Below the pieces are notes generated by a model. The model searched no databases and had not been told where the DNA came from. It worked only from the letters and a program-made list of their open reading frames with translations. A stretch of 64,000 bases of DNA, from assembly GCA_013339895.1 (NCBI GenBank), contig JABACO010000101.1, forward strand, positions 1 through 64,000, given 5' to 3'. Below are positions 23,043-35,039 of the stretch, in pieces; position 1 is the first letter of the stretch, and each line of letters opens with the position of its first letter. This DNA is from Ephydatia muelleri. Its lineage: Eukaryota; Porifera; Demospongiae; Spongillida; Spongillidae. A program made the position numbers and the translations under genes.

Positions 23043-23328
23043 CATCATATGTCAATGTACTGCTTTGCCCCGCTCGGATAGACTCTGGTAACTTTGGTGC
23101 ACCAACACAACACTTCACCTAGAGTTTCTATCACTAGGTTGGCGGTAAAGTTGACCTCTATTATGCATGTTTGCTGGCACATGCACACACACACACAGAT
23201 GCATACATGCACACAAACACCTTATGGTGATTATGGAGAGTTCTCAAACCGCAAGTTTATGATCTTCAAAAAACCTCATTAAGTGCCGCACAATAGCATA
23301 ATGGAAGACACAACACAAATAAGTTATG

Positions 23329-25250
23329 TCAAACTGTGATGCCTTCTGAAACGTCAGGTAATGCATAATACAAAGGAGGTGTGAAAAGATGCATCCATTC
23401 TTTTTCTGTACATAGGTGATGAAGATTTACAGTGACACTTTTCTTTGCAAGTTGTGCAATTGCTCCATGTGATTTAGTTCCTGGTGATGTATCATACTGC
23501 AAAGTACTGTGTGTGGTAGTTGTGCACATAATATAAGTAACACATAATACAGTACATTTGTCAAGTACGCCACTGCTCAGAAGCCCTTCAAGTGCCAAAC
23601 ATGCTTCATCAATTGCATCTTTGTTGCTCACATAGTCATCATGGAAATATTACTTTGTTTGAACAGAAAAATGGCAATACCTTTTTTCTCTCCCTGTTCA
23701 ATGTTAAGCACCCTACATACACCACAACCAGGGTTAAAATGTTCAGCGATCCGGATACATCAACCCAACAGTCAGATTAGTAATAGCGTCAATGGCTGTT
23801 TGGTTTTGTGTTTGAAGTGAAGCATGTGCTGGTATTGTTTGGTTTGAAATGAGAGACTGGATGATTGAACTTTCTTGCCAAGAGAACGCCAATGGGATGG
23901 GGAGGTTGGCACCTCCATCATTGTGCAACATTGGCTTTGGCCATTCACTATTTGCATTAGATGTATATAGAAACTTCCCACACACCACTTCACAAGTGTA
24001 GGCAACGGCATAGAAACAAAATGTAGTTGTCGACAGACCAAGTGCACATATTATCAGTTCTTTCAGTGCATTTCCTTTCTCAGCATTAGTCCAAGGTTGT
24101 TTGGTAAATGCACAACAAACATGTCGGGAGTAGATCATTTAATTAGATGGTTAGAGATCCAAAATAGCAGGGTGCAAGACGAGAAATGGATTAAGAAAGC
24201 CTGTATCAAATAACTTCCTTCCACTGCGGCCATCCATCTCGTATTGTGTATAGTAACTTCCTTCCACTGTGGCCATCCATCTCGTATTGTATATAGTAAC
24301 TTCCTTCCACTGTGGCCATCCATCTCGTATTGTGTATAGTAAGCTAGTGTAAGAAGTTTTTCAGTGTCTTCTGGACAATATCGAAAACAATGGTTACAAT
24401 AAGAATATGTTTCCTGATCATGAACCTTTGTAACTAGTCCATCAACAATAGGAGGACGCATAGTTTCATATGTATAGGTTGCAAACATCCTAACAATTCA
24501 ATAGCTTCCAACCACAGACCCAAAAGTCCTGGTGAAAACTTCACACATTCAGTGAGGAAATAAAAATGATGTCCAAATGCTGTCAATGAGAGGTTTACAT
24601 GTATGTTCATCACGTTCAGCTTTGCTCACTTTGCTTTGCATTTTGTAGATAAGGTCGTCCACTGTTTGAGACTATTTGCCAGCACCATTTACACAAAAGC
24701 CTGAAAATATTAGAAAGCCACTGATTTAATAAAGTGTGTTTAATAATATTTTGCTCCAAAAACTTTAACCTCTATTCAAATGAAAACACTTTATGAATTC
24801 ATCAGCTGCAATACAGAGCTTTAAGTCAGGTCAACATCTGTGACAAAGGTGATCTACATAATCAGCAGAAAGATATGGGAAGAATGATTTTGTCTGCGTA
24901 GTAAAAACAACATGCCCATACAACCATGCTGATGTGAGGTTTGAGGTTTCCAAACTAGCTTGAAATGGAGTATTGCCGGTATATATTGCTACAAACCCTT
25001 CTTCTCAAAGACACTCCACGAAGAATGTCAAGGAAAAGGGACTTAACATGCAGAGGCGATGAAATTATGCCAAAAATTGGGTACAGCTCTTTGACCTCTT
25101 TATGTACGTGATATGTTGCTGTGTTATTTTGTGTACAATAGCTTCATGTGGCTCTCCCTTGCATGGCTGCCTTTGTATCCTTTAATTGGTGCTGATGAGT
25201 CTGAAAATACCATTGAGCTGTGGTACCCATACCGATCTTAGTCACGCAAC
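23329..25250 (-). pseudogene. Unidentified multi-frame coding relic
   Basis: Minus-strand frames in order: a piece near 24960-24790 (TSAWLYGHVVFTTQTKSFF and DYVDHLCHRC), 24488-24135 (YTYETMRPPIVDGLVTKVHD, YCNHCFRYCPEDTEKL), 24138-23743 (NAEKGNALKELIICALGLS, MLHNDGGANLPIPLAFSWQE) and 23631-23329 (KDAIDEACLALEGLLSSGVL). Cysteine pairs in YCNHCFRYC hint at a small zinc-binding site. Composition is protein-like, frames are interrupted. No family recognised; a broken transposon or a host gene are both possible. Confidence 0.4.
24212..24340. repeat. Tandem repeat, 3 x 43 bp
   Basis: Three copies of a 43-bp unit starting AACTTCCTTCCACTG, with three or fewer differences between copies. It lies inside the minus-strand coding relic, and because 43 is not a multiple of 3 each copy is read in a different frame. 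Confidence 0.95.
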
Positions 25251-25299
25251 CAGTCACAAATGCTTCCTACTCTTGATGTTCTGAAGATTGGGAAAGAAA

Positions 25300-26635
25300 C
25301 AAGTGATGAATTCATTTTAGTGCACAATGTATACATCATAATAAAGCAATTAAGTGATGGCATTTGTTACAATACACTAATAGGGGTAAAATAGAGAGCA
25401 CAATTTTTTTTTGAACCATTAATTGCCTTAAGACTATTGGACCAAAATGTTAGGCCAAGTAGCAATTGTCATACGTGATGTGCAAACTTTCATCTACTAA
25501 ATGTTTCAAATGAAAAGATGCTCAGGTATGTAATTATGTAGATGCAAGTTTAAATTATATTTTAACAAATCCATATGAATAGATAACAAACTTTAACTAT
25601 GGTGGAAATAACAAGCGCAATTTGTCTGTGCATGGGCAATTTGTTCTGATTTTCTTGTTCTGAAATTGGAGGCAGTGTTATTTGAAGGCTATTGATTAAG
25701 AACTGAACCATTTAACTCTTTCACGGGCAACAGAGCAATATTTTGCGCAGGTGCTATACTAAAGCTACTTGTTTATCCAAACAGTTAACACTTTGTAGTC
25801 AACAACATATTGATCAGCTGTTTCCTAGTGTAAGAAAGCTATTGATTAAGAACTGAAACATCAGAACACTGCAATTAATTGTATGTGAAATGAAATTTAG
25901 TTTTGGTAATTTAGTTTTGCATTTTGGATAATAAAATTGGTGTAGGAATAATTCACGTGACTTGCTTCCAGTCCCGTACAGAGTCTGTGAAGATGTGTCG
26001 TTCAGTTATCAGAACTGAATGCAGCTGCTGATGTCTTCACCAGAGGTCCTGTAGCTGTCTCCAAGCCTGCAAAGAAGGAACATCCAATGTGAGTCACGTG
26101 AACCCCGCCCTTGGTTTTGATTGAGTAGATTGTGTGCTTCACTTGTCATTTTGGTCCCAGACTTTCCATGAATGGAGAGCGAAACTTGTTGATAGCCAGT
26201 GCCTTTTCTTATGTTCCTCACCTTGGCAACATGTGCTCAGCAGTACTTGCACACGCATCGCAATTTCTTTTTTTTCATTGAGATGTGACCACACACTCTG
26301 CATCTTCTCTGCGTGGATCTCCATACAATACTGTACCATAAAAAAACTCATGTCTAGATCACAGGTTTAAAAAGATCGTGACTAGTTCTGTGTGTTGCAT
26401 ATGTGTTCTTCTGTGCATGTTGTGCTAGGAGTGAGTACATGGAATTAGTAGTCATGAAGGTCCCCAGATCTGCATTCGTACAAATAGGCAATAAGGGTAA
26501 TGGTGTTTCTTAATGTAAGATATGGTGTGTAGGAGAGGGGAGAGATGTGTCGAGATGGCACTATGGAGCATGTCTTTTGTATTCTAGAAGAGGTGTGTCT
26601 TGCTGATGTGGTGTGGCCCTCTCTGTATCCAGTTC
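25300..26635. other. No gene seen
   Basis: AT-rich then mixed; AAGCTATTGATTAAGAACTGA recurs at about 25688 and 25836, a weak local repeat. Nothing coding recognised. Confidence 0.4.
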
Positions 26636-26641
26636 GATATA

Positions 26642-26834
26642 GAGGGGGGGGAGGAGGTGTGTGAGGGGAGGGAGGAGGTGTGTGAGGGGAGGGAGGAGGG
26701 GGTGAGGGAGGGAGGAGATGGTGAGGGGAGGGAGGAGTTGGGTGAGGGGAGGGAGGAGGTGGTGGGGGGAAGGGAGGAGGTGGGTGATGGGAGAGAAGTA
26801 GGTGAGGAGGGAGGAGTGGTGGTGAGGGGCATGG
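26642..26834 (+). repeat. Purine-rich GGGAGGAGGTG minisatellite
   Basis: About ten units of the GTGAGGGGAGGGAGGAG type, almost pure purine on the plus strand. Capable of triplex or G-quadruplex structure. Both long frames over it are repeat artefacts. Confidence 0.9.
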
Positions 26835-26839
26835 GTTAA

Positions 26840-28055
26840 TGATCCATGATCAGCAAGGTTATTGTTACCACAAATGCATGTTGTGGTTGTCAGGTTATGT
26901 CATGTTATATAAATCCTTAGCTTCTTTCTCTGCAATTATAGAACAGTTGTGCACGGACAAAATGGCTCAGGTTATTACTGTGAATGTTGACGGCATGTTA
27001 GAGAGAACTTCCTGGTCAGAGTGTACAGAAATCGTTGACCTCCCCACACTGAATTCCGGCCGAAAATGGATGCAATAAGTTTGCATGAGTCAGATTTGTT
27101 TGATACAATGTGCTATATTTGTTCGATTCCCGTTCAGTGGATACCAAAATGGTGAAACGGTAATGCTGGTTCATTGTTCTGCATCGCAAGTACAACAACC
27201 AAATGATTTACTCTTTATTGGGATCTCAAAAAGGTGACAAATTACCGCATTCAATAGTTGATTGGTAATAATCATTATGCTGAGAGGAAAGATAACATTT
27301 CATAGCAGTCGATACACAGTTCCCGAAAGACATGCTTAGTCGTAGGGAGAGAGTGCAAGAGATTCATGATGCAATCCACCTCACATTGTGCTTCACTAAA
27401 TTATATCTGTGAAATTAATTAATTGTTCATTCTTCTGGTATTCTATAATATCCTTCATGTCCAGAAATTGCATAGATGTCTGTACAATATAACATTCATG
27501 TCAAGTATATGATAGTTTTATTTGTTTAAGTATATATAATACATCCTGCTTTCATCTTGTCCTATTAATCAATAACTATTAATAAGTTGTCAATTGAATG
27601 GGCGCGCCCATGTTAGTGTAAATTATTTGGTGCCGGTGTGTGTGCGTGTGGGAGGAGCATGTCGTCCTTGATTTCAATACTTTTTTTAATCGGCCGACGT
27701 ATCTACCTGTTTCTCAACGACTGCGTAAGTTGCTTATATAGCTGTCCGTTGCTACATCTTAATACTAGTACCGTATCGCACTTGATATGCTCAATGCGTG
27801 CGCGGGAGCACGCACACTCACACCAGCGCGTTCGCACATACACATTCACACACACTCCAGCTCTATTGCCAGAGTGTAGTCTGTACCATTAGGAAGAATC
27901 TCTTTAGCTGATGCTATGATACCAACCGTATGGTCAGTGGGTGTGGTCTGTAGCGCTGGGCAAGAATGGGTTAAATCTCATTAGCTGCTGGTCAGTTGTA
28001 ATGCCTGTAGGGGTGGTGCGCTTTGTGAGTGTGTGTGGGGTCACTAACCTGAATG
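26840..28055. other. No gene seen
   Basis: Includes a GGGCGCGCCC palindrome at about 27600 and a CA-rich stretch at 27790-27860. No supported gene. Confidence 0.4.
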
Positions 28056-28583
28056 ACAATATTAGACTATGATATGAAACTCACACAGCACTCCTCTATT
28101 ATTCATGTGGGCGTGGCTTCGTCACGTGAGTCATGTGTTGGTAATATTTATTCTGATCACCCTTCATTAGATGGTGAGTGGACTCTGAAACTCACAGAAC
28201 CTTTTCAACATAAGTTTCATGTGAGTCACGTGTATTGAGTAAAATTCAAATTCTTATATTTTCACTGTCGTTAATAACTTCGGGTGTGATGGTGATTAGA
28301 CTCTGAAACTCACAAAGCCATTTGAACTCCCTCTTCTAATTAGGAGGGTGGGTTCATATGGGCGTGGTTCCGTTACATGAGTCATGTGTTTATTAATCAA
28401 CTTAAGCCGACAAACAGTGCCCAGGAGGTGAGGTGTGCTATAAAAGAGTGCAAGGGTTAAGCAACATTTACACAAAAAGTGCCTCCTGGTGTGGTCTACT
28501 ATGCAAGTGTGAGGGGTTAAGCAACTTCAGTGACAAACAGTGCCGTGTAGGTGTGGTCTGCTTTGCTAGAGTGTTGAAGGCTT
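28056..28583 (+). repeat. Two local degenerate repeat families
   Basis: 28110-28220 and 28285-28395 share GGTGAGTGGACTCTGAAACT-type sequence and a GAGTCAYGTGT motif. 28410-28583 is three units with a 61-62 bp period, each starting ACAAAMAGTGCC and holding a GTGTGGTCTRCT motif. Confidence 0.7.
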
Positions 28584-30231
28584 AGAAGATTTGAGTAGAC
28601 CTGGTACATGTAGTCTGCTTGTACATGTATAGGTGACTTAACGTGTATACTTATCTAGATTTTGTTGTCATGTTTGTCATATATGAACAAACCATGTTTC
28701 TGATCATAATGAGACTTGCAGCTGAATTTAGATAGCTCTGGCTAACATGGAGGGACCTCAAAACTACTGAGCCAAAATATAAAGCCTGAGTGTAGCCACA
28801 CAGAGGGATAAGTAATGAGTCCCACATATAAAGCCCTGTGGAAATGGCCAAACCTTTTAGGGTTAAGAACTGAACTGTAAAGTGCAGTCCCTTGGGTTTC
28901 ACCAACACATAACTAATCATGAGCTGACATGTAGGGTCCCCTGGGTCTGGCAAACACAGAGGAACCTTATGGGCTTTATGTCATTTGTGAATGCTTCCAG
29001 TGAGCATAATTTAGTGCCCTGGAGATTACTGAGCACATGCACCCAAAAGACACACGAGGTACTGTACTGTACAACTTGCATCATGTTGCAACATGGAGGG
29101 AGGGAAGAGATGTAGCAGGGAAGTTGAGGGGAAGAGGAATATTAGAGGCCATTCAACTCCACTACAAATATTTATTACACTTGACCACACTCATATTCTA
29201 GACCACTAGTCTGGTCCTGAAAACAGGAAGGAATCCTCCCTCCCTTCCTACCTTCCTTTTTCAGGGGTGTGGGTGCGTTTGGGACAACACCAAGGACTCC
29301 AACACTCAATCTAGCAATTCTATCTCCTGTATAATGACCTGAGTCCCAGGTGGGTGGAGCCTCTTCATTATGTGTGTTGTGTGTGTGTACAGTGTGGAGT
29401 TTGGTGTGCCTACACATTCTGTACTATGAATGTGTGTTAATAACAAGTGTCAGAAATGATCACATGTGTGCTGTCTTTCAAATTACTGATAGCCATTGTG
29501 GTAATGACAGACAGGACTTTTCAGACAGGACTGATGCTCAGTGCTAACAATTATGTAAAGTGTCAAATCGATTGTATGATATAATTTGGTAGAGGTGCTG
29601 TATTTACTTCCATGTACAGTATTTGTTGTCATAACATGCTTTGGAGACATTGTGCAACCAGTTCATCCCTACCTCTCGCAACCCTCCTAGAATGTTGATG
29701 TTCATTAAGAACAGGAGTGGTTCCACCATGTCTTTGTAAGACGACCACAAAAAGTTGATAGTGGCCATCACCAGAGAACTTCAGGGCTATGTGGCCTGTC
29801 TGGAAAAGCAAAGGTGTGTGGACTGCTTGCATGACCAAATAAGGAAAGTCTTGGGTAGTTGAAATAACATTGAGGGACATTGCAACACTCTGTAGTTTAT
29901 CTAACTCACAGGAAAACTATTTGTTCCAAAAAGGGGTGGTTTTTACATTTCTAGAGCTGTCTGCTCTCACTGCACTAGTGGCTCTCCACCCATGAAATTG
30001 GTTTCCTGTCCCAGCAACGAACCAGACACTAATTCCTGCACTACATACACAAAGCACAAGGAGTACAATAGACAACTATGAACCATTCTTCGTTTAAGAA
30101 AGATCTTTGACCTTCATTTTTGTACACATTAAATCACGTGGCCTTACCATTCATAAACCTTATCAGTTTTGTGGCTTGAAGACAGGTGACTTATTTGAGT
30201 GAGTTCTAAAGATACAAGTAACTAAACAAAA

Positions 30232-30325
30232 TCATTCTCTATGAGAAAGTTGGTGGTATATAGGATTTGAAGGCAATAATGGTGTAAAAAGCAAGGAAAC
30301 AAAGTTCTACAATAAGGGAAAATGT
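30232..30325 (-). repeat. Dispersed repeat, inverted copy of 14915-15012
   Basis: Reverse complement runs CATTTTCCCTTATTGTAGAA to TTTCTCATAGAG, parallel to 14915-15012. Confidence 0.75.
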
Positions 30326-30462
30326 AATAATGTGCACATGAATAACATAATATCCTACAAATATAAGACTCTTACAGTTTCTCTTATTGCTAGACCCTTG
30401 CTAGTTCCCTAATAAGTTGATGTTCATTAAGAACAGCTTCCATGCAGGGAGTGGTTCCAGCC

Positions 30463-30597
30463 ATGTCTTTGCAAGACAACCACAAGAAGCTGATAGTGGC
30501 CATCACCACAGAACTTCAGAGCTATGTGGCCTGTCTGGAAAAGCAAAGGTGTGTGGACTGCTTGCATGACCAAATAAGGGAAGTCTTGGGTAGATGA
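30463..30597 (+). CDS. Small helical 44-codon ORF, paralogous at about 29734-29849
   Basis: ATG to TGA reading MSLQDNHKKLIVAITTELQS then YVACLEKQRCVDCLHDQIRE and VLGR. Strongly helix-forming with three cysteines. The copy near 29734 keeps the same frame and most residues (KKLIVAITRELQGYVACLEK) but has a stop right after its ATG. The reverse strand is also open in both copies, so coding is unproven. No family recognised. Confidence 0.25.
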   Translation: MSLQDNHKKLIVAITTELQSYVACLEKQRCVDCLHDQIREVLGR

Positions 30598-31799
30598 ATA
30601 AACATTGTGGGCCACTGTTGTCTGTAAACATGTCTGTTGTTTATTTAGTGACCTTTGACATAAGTGATAAGAAAAAAATTGCCAAGGTCTGTTTCCAGAA
30701 GGGGTGGTTTTACAAGAACTACGTGTACAATGTATCCCTAATGCTGGTCTGTAGTCAGAGGCGCTGCACGTAAAATGGTATACGTGTGCAGCATGGCATG
30801 CATAGACACAATAAATGTCATATTGTATCGGATTGAGTCATCATGCATGACAGTAACAGAATGCACACATGTCAGGAAACATAATAGTAAGTACAGTGTC
30901 ACTGTCATGTAGTGAATAGATGTAGAAGTTACAGCTTACCATCTCCTTACCTGTATATGGCTTTAATTCATGCTGAATCAGTACTTGATAGCAGGTGTGA
31001 GCTATGCAGGATCTCAGTGTACTCATACCAAACTCATATTCTAGACCACTAGTCTGGTCCTGAAAACAGGACGGAATCCTCCCTCCCATCCTACCTTCCT
31101 TTTTCAGGGGTGTGGGTGCGTTTGGGACAACACCAAGGACTCCAACATTCCATCTGGCAATTATATATGACCTGAGTCCCAGGTGGGTGGAGCCTCTTCA
31201 TTGTGTGTGTGTGTGTGTGTGTGTATCTGTGTGTGTGTGTGGGGGTGTGTGTAGTGTGGAGTATGGTGTGCCTATACATTCTGCACTATGAATGTGTGTT
31301 AATAACAAGTGTCAGAAATGATCACATGTGTGCAGTCTTTCAGATTACTGATAGCATCCTGCCCCATTGTGGTAATGTATCACATGCTTTTAAGACAGGA
31401 CTGATGCTCAGTGCAGAATTTGTTAACACTGTGATGGAAAGTGTCAAAATGATTGTATGATATATTAATTTGGTAGAGGTGTTGTATTTATGTACTAGCA
31501 TTTGTTGTCATATGGCATGTGATGGGACATTGCTTTGGAGACATTGTGCAACCAGTTCATCCCTACCTCTCTCCTCCCTCCTAGAGTGTTGATGTTCATT
31601 GAGAACAGCTTCCAGGGAGTGGAACTTCAGGGGAAGCAAAGGTGTGGGCTGTATTATACCGTAACTTTAATTACATCTGTGGTTTATTTAGTGACCTTAT
31701 ACATAAGAGAAGATGATCTGTTACAAAAAGGGGTAATTTTACATTCAAGAACTGGAGAAGCTACACAAACTCATAATGATGATTGAATAAGTGATGCAA

Positions 31800-32090
31800 T
31801 TATTAGAAATGAGCACTACAACATTGGGCACGTGATTGGGCTACATTGGTCTGAAATGCAGTATGTATGTGTACAGTGGCAGTAGTCTACAGTAGTTTTG
31901 CACAGTGTACTGTACTGAGCATCTAGTGATGTTGCTATGTTTCATACACCAGACAGACAAGGTTCATCTCTTGAAGGCCCATGCAAGGATGCAGTGGATG
32001 CTGAGGTGAAGATTTGAGGCAAAGTGTGGCTAAACCTTCCACTGTACTCTGCCAAGAACATTCAGTCATGATGTCATTTATTTATATTAG
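31800..32090. other. No gene seen
   Basis: Ordinary sequence between the tandem duplication and the pyrimidine tract. Confidence 0.4.
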
Positions 32091-32109
32091 TATTTTTATC
32101 ACTCTCTGC

Positions 32110-32578
32110 TCCTCCTTATACCACCTACCTCCCTTCACCACCTCCCTCCCTCCTGAACCCCTCCCCTCCTCCCTCCTCCCTCCCCTCCTCCTCCCTCCCT
32201 CCTCCCTCCCTCCTCCTCCCTCCCCCTCCCCCTCCCTCCCTCCCTCCTCCTCCCTCCCTCCCCTCCCTCCCTCCTCCCCCCTCCCTCCCTCCCTCCCTCT
32301 CTCCCGCCCTCCCCCTCCTCCCTCTCCTCCCCCCTCCCTCCCTCCCTCCCCCCTCCCTCTCTCCTCCCTCCCTCCCCCACACACCCCTCAACCCCACCTT
32401 GCTCCTTCCTCTCCCCACCTCCTCCCTCCCTTCATCACCCCCTCCCTCCGTTCATCACCCCGCCCTCCCCTCAATCACCACCCCCACCCCCCCACCACCC
32501 CCTCCCTCCCCCACTCCATCCACCCACCTCCTCCATCCCCACCCCCTCCTCCCTCCCTACCCACCCCACTCCCCACTG
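32110..32578 (+). repeat. Polypyrimidine (CCTCCCTCC) tract, about 470 bp
   Basis: Almost uninterrupted C and T on the plus strand. The proline/serine/leucine frame on plus and glycine/arginine/glutamate frames on minus are artefacts. Likely to adopt triplex, i-motif or, on the minus strand, G-quadruplex forms. Confidence 0.95.
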
Positions 32579-32978
32579 GGCTGGCAATATGACCACTTGT
32601 TCTTTGAATTAGTACTTTGGGTGACATAGCCATACACACCTTTGCTCACCTGCATTGTACATGAGTCGTTGGTCAGAACAATGTTTGAGTATTCCTTGCT
32701 TGTGCAAGTGCAGTTGACACATTGGAACCTTGCAATTGCATTTCTGTCAATATGTGCTTCATTGTGACTTGTGTATCAGTTATGATAATTAATGAAAACC
32801 TCTATAATGTGCTGGGACTTCGGTTCACCATCTGCTACAGTGGCATTTGGTGGCCATATAGAAATGAAACTATTGTATCGAGTATTGTATAGTGGAAGGA
32901 TTCTTCAGTTCCCTAGGCTTTTATTGTGTTTGTGCATTCATTTATTTACAGCTGGTTTGACTTTTATTTCATTTGTCT

Positions 32979-33130
32979 GGGGGAGGGAGAGGGGAGAGAG
33001 GAGGTGGGTAGGGAAGGGAGATGGGTGAGTGGAGGGAGATGAGTAAGGGGAGGGAGGTGGGTGTGGGGAGGGAGGTGAGTGTGGGGAGGGAGGTGAATGA
33101 GGAGGGAGATGGGTGAGGGGAGGGAGATTT
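32979..33130 (+). repeat. Purine-rich GGGAGG minisatellite
   Basis: About ten GGGAGGTGGGTGNGG-type units. Intermediate between the GA tract at 26.6 kb and the GT satellite of the ankyrin introns. Confidence 0.9.
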
Positions 33131-33429
33131 TTCTTTATGTTAGTCGGTACCATTAAGCAATCAGTAAAACACTTATGTTATTCCAGAACAGATTATTGGT
33201 CATCAAACTTACAGTAGTCTCTGGTTACCTAGGTTACTGGGCAGTCCCCAGACTCATTGTATCGTGGGACCTCTATTCAAGATAAACAAGTGTGGTGTGC
33301 ATACCAGGTTACAACAAGAGACAGCAGATAATCTGAAAAGTATGTCTAGTGAGCAACAAATCATTTCTGCACACCACCTCACAAACACATGCATGATGTG
33401 TGGGGGGCACAAAACGATACTGCTGAATG

Positions 33430-33720
33430 TAAATAGGTGCATCAATCAATTTCTAAATGAATTAGCCTTGTACTACAGTAGAACCGATTCATCTGCAAAC
33501 GTTGTATTTGACGGCAGGGAGATAGGGTATCTAAATTAGCCTACTCATGAAGTACAGTATTAGGTCTGGTCGCTAACCAATTTAATATTTGTTGAAAAGT
33601 TTTCTTTCGTTTATGAAAGACCCATTTTAAAATGTAGTCCAACACTAGTGGCATCAAGGAGAACATTGAAAATGATTTCACATATATATGAAGCAGATCG
33701 ATTAGATTATAGTTAATGCC
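33430..33720 (+). repeat. Decayed copy of the sequence upstream of the ankyrin 3' end
   Basis: 33430-33545 resembles 57880-57975 (AGATAGTTGCATCAATGAAT region, GATTCATCTG, TCTAAATT). 33590-33700 resembles 800-905 and 58020-58130 (GTTTTCT, CTAGTGGCATCA, AGGACATT, ATGAAGCAGAT). A third, older member of the duplicated family. Confidence 0.65.
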
Positions 33721-33930
33721 AATGCAGAAATTGCTATAAACGTAACACGTATTTACAGAAGTTCAACTCGCGTCTAGTCACAGCAGTGCATGGGACTTGC
33801 GGACTGACTATCGCCATCTCTGGTGAGTGAACAGTCCTTAAATTAGCGCGTTTGCTAAACATTTACACATACGCACATTTATTTGCTCCAACTACTTAGG
33901 GAGCGGTGAGAGATAGGTTTTTCATCACTG

Positions 33931-34622
33931 TCATTGCTGCACCACTTGTCCGTCAGCAGCTGAAATTCCTGGTGATTGAAGAGTTTTGCTTAAATTATCA
34001 GTATGACGCAAAAGTAGTTCACCAAGCATTGCTCCGAACAAGAAATCAAATGATCTCGTGCACGTTTGCACTCCAATGATCCTTGATCGCATGTCGGTTT
34101 CCTTCACGTAGTCCAATGACTCTTCCCACAGTACATAAAGGACCTTGTAGTTGGAAAGAATCCTATCTAGGCATTCGGCATTCATAGTATACACCGAGTG
34201 GGGCACAATGATCTTATATACCAGGTGAAGGTAATGACAGCTCTTCTTTCAGGCGACCCAACAAAACATCTTGAAGAGGGGATTTTTTTTACAAGATTTA
34301 CTATTTTATTTGCAGTATTAAACGCATTTTTAATTATTTTTGATTGCCTAATTGTATCACTACATGCTAGATTCAGGGAATGACCATAGTAATGGGTATA
34401 TATTGCTTTTGGCTGCTCATCAAGTACGCTATCACTTTCTTCACTGTATACGTAGTCTAGCCAGGGCCACTGATCAAACCATCTCGGCTGAAAGCTTCTT
34501 TTTACTATGCATGCATTTATTTCCAAATTCCCGTTTCGGAAATGAGAAGCTTCTTGGTTGATGCGGCTTTTCAGCGACACCACGCACACGAAAGGTCGAG
34601 TCACTAGCCATATTATAGTCAC
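33931..34622 (-). mobile_element. hAT transposase relic, ZMYM/DUF4371 type
   Basis: Minus-strand frames 34622-34182 and 34206-33931 carry a TTF-type N-terminal piece (ASHFRNGN, SFQPRWFDQWPWLDY) and the hAT catalytic-region piece YGHSLNLACSDTIRQS, then LCPTRC and LYVLWEESLDYVKETDMRSR, FLFGAMLGELLLRHTDNLSK. Between WLDY and YTHYYGHS most of the usual domain is missing, so this copy is internally deleted, and there is a frame break after LCPTRC. It is an inactive DNA transposon. Its ends were not located. Confidence 0.8.
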
Positions 34623-34824
34623 GTGAAGGCAGCTGGCGCATTACAATTAATCATCGTGCATGCATATATGAATATTTAATGAGTGTTTGGAACAAAAAGT
34701 GGGTAGGCCATGGTCGCTACAACCGCTACGGTTCCGTCGCCAGTGTAGAGGCATATGCATGGATCAAGTAAGTCACCACGGTTGATTAAAAATATATTTA
34801 CGAGTCAAACTAATGTGTTTACAC

Positions 34825-34902
34825 ACAGAAAGGAACCAAACGGATCCGGGCTGTAAATGATGGACAGAAAGGAACCAAACGGACCCGGGGTGTAAATGAT
34901 GG
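34825..34902 (+). repeat. Direct duplication, 2 x 39 bp
   Basis: ACAGAAAGGAACCAAACGGA repeated at 34825 and 34864, with two differences in the 39-bp unit; the second copy runs into the relic ankyrin exon. Confidence 0.9.
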
Positions 34903-34957
34903 AGACACAGCCACCATACCGCCTAAAGGTCGTGTGGACGTAAATGTAACGGATAAG
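34885..34957 (+). pseudogene. Relic of the ankyrin N-terminal exon
   Basis: VNDGDTATIPPKGRVDVNVT followed by DK and a GTAGGTGTGT donor. It parallels the intact exon at 35650-35751 (VRNGDIATVRRLVTEGHVDV), but the helix 1-2 junction is damaged and the 5' end is replaced by the 39-bp duplication. No usable acceptor seen. Confidence 0.65.
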
Positions 34958-35039
34958 GTAGGTGTGTTCTCGATTTTAGCATGGCATGTCTCGATAGCGA
35001 TCGAGCATCGTCGTGACAGTGATGTAATAACGGCAGAGA

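Larger units (their letters stand above)
29191..31640 (+). repeat. Tandem duplication with 1.84-kb spacing plus an extra half-copy
   Basis: 29191-29575 matches 31034-31465 (TCATATTCTAGACCACTAGT start, GGTGTGGGTGCGTTTGGGAC inside). The following 29640-29890 block (GTTGATGTTCATTAAGAACA) recurs at 30418-30620 and, shortened, at 31530-31640. The second copy carries a longer GT microsatellite (31200-31250). Confidence 0.88.

Noticed and set aside
32014-32592. 192-codon proline/serine/leucine frame
   Set aside because: Product of the polypyrimidine tract; other frames on both strands are equally open and no domain is present.
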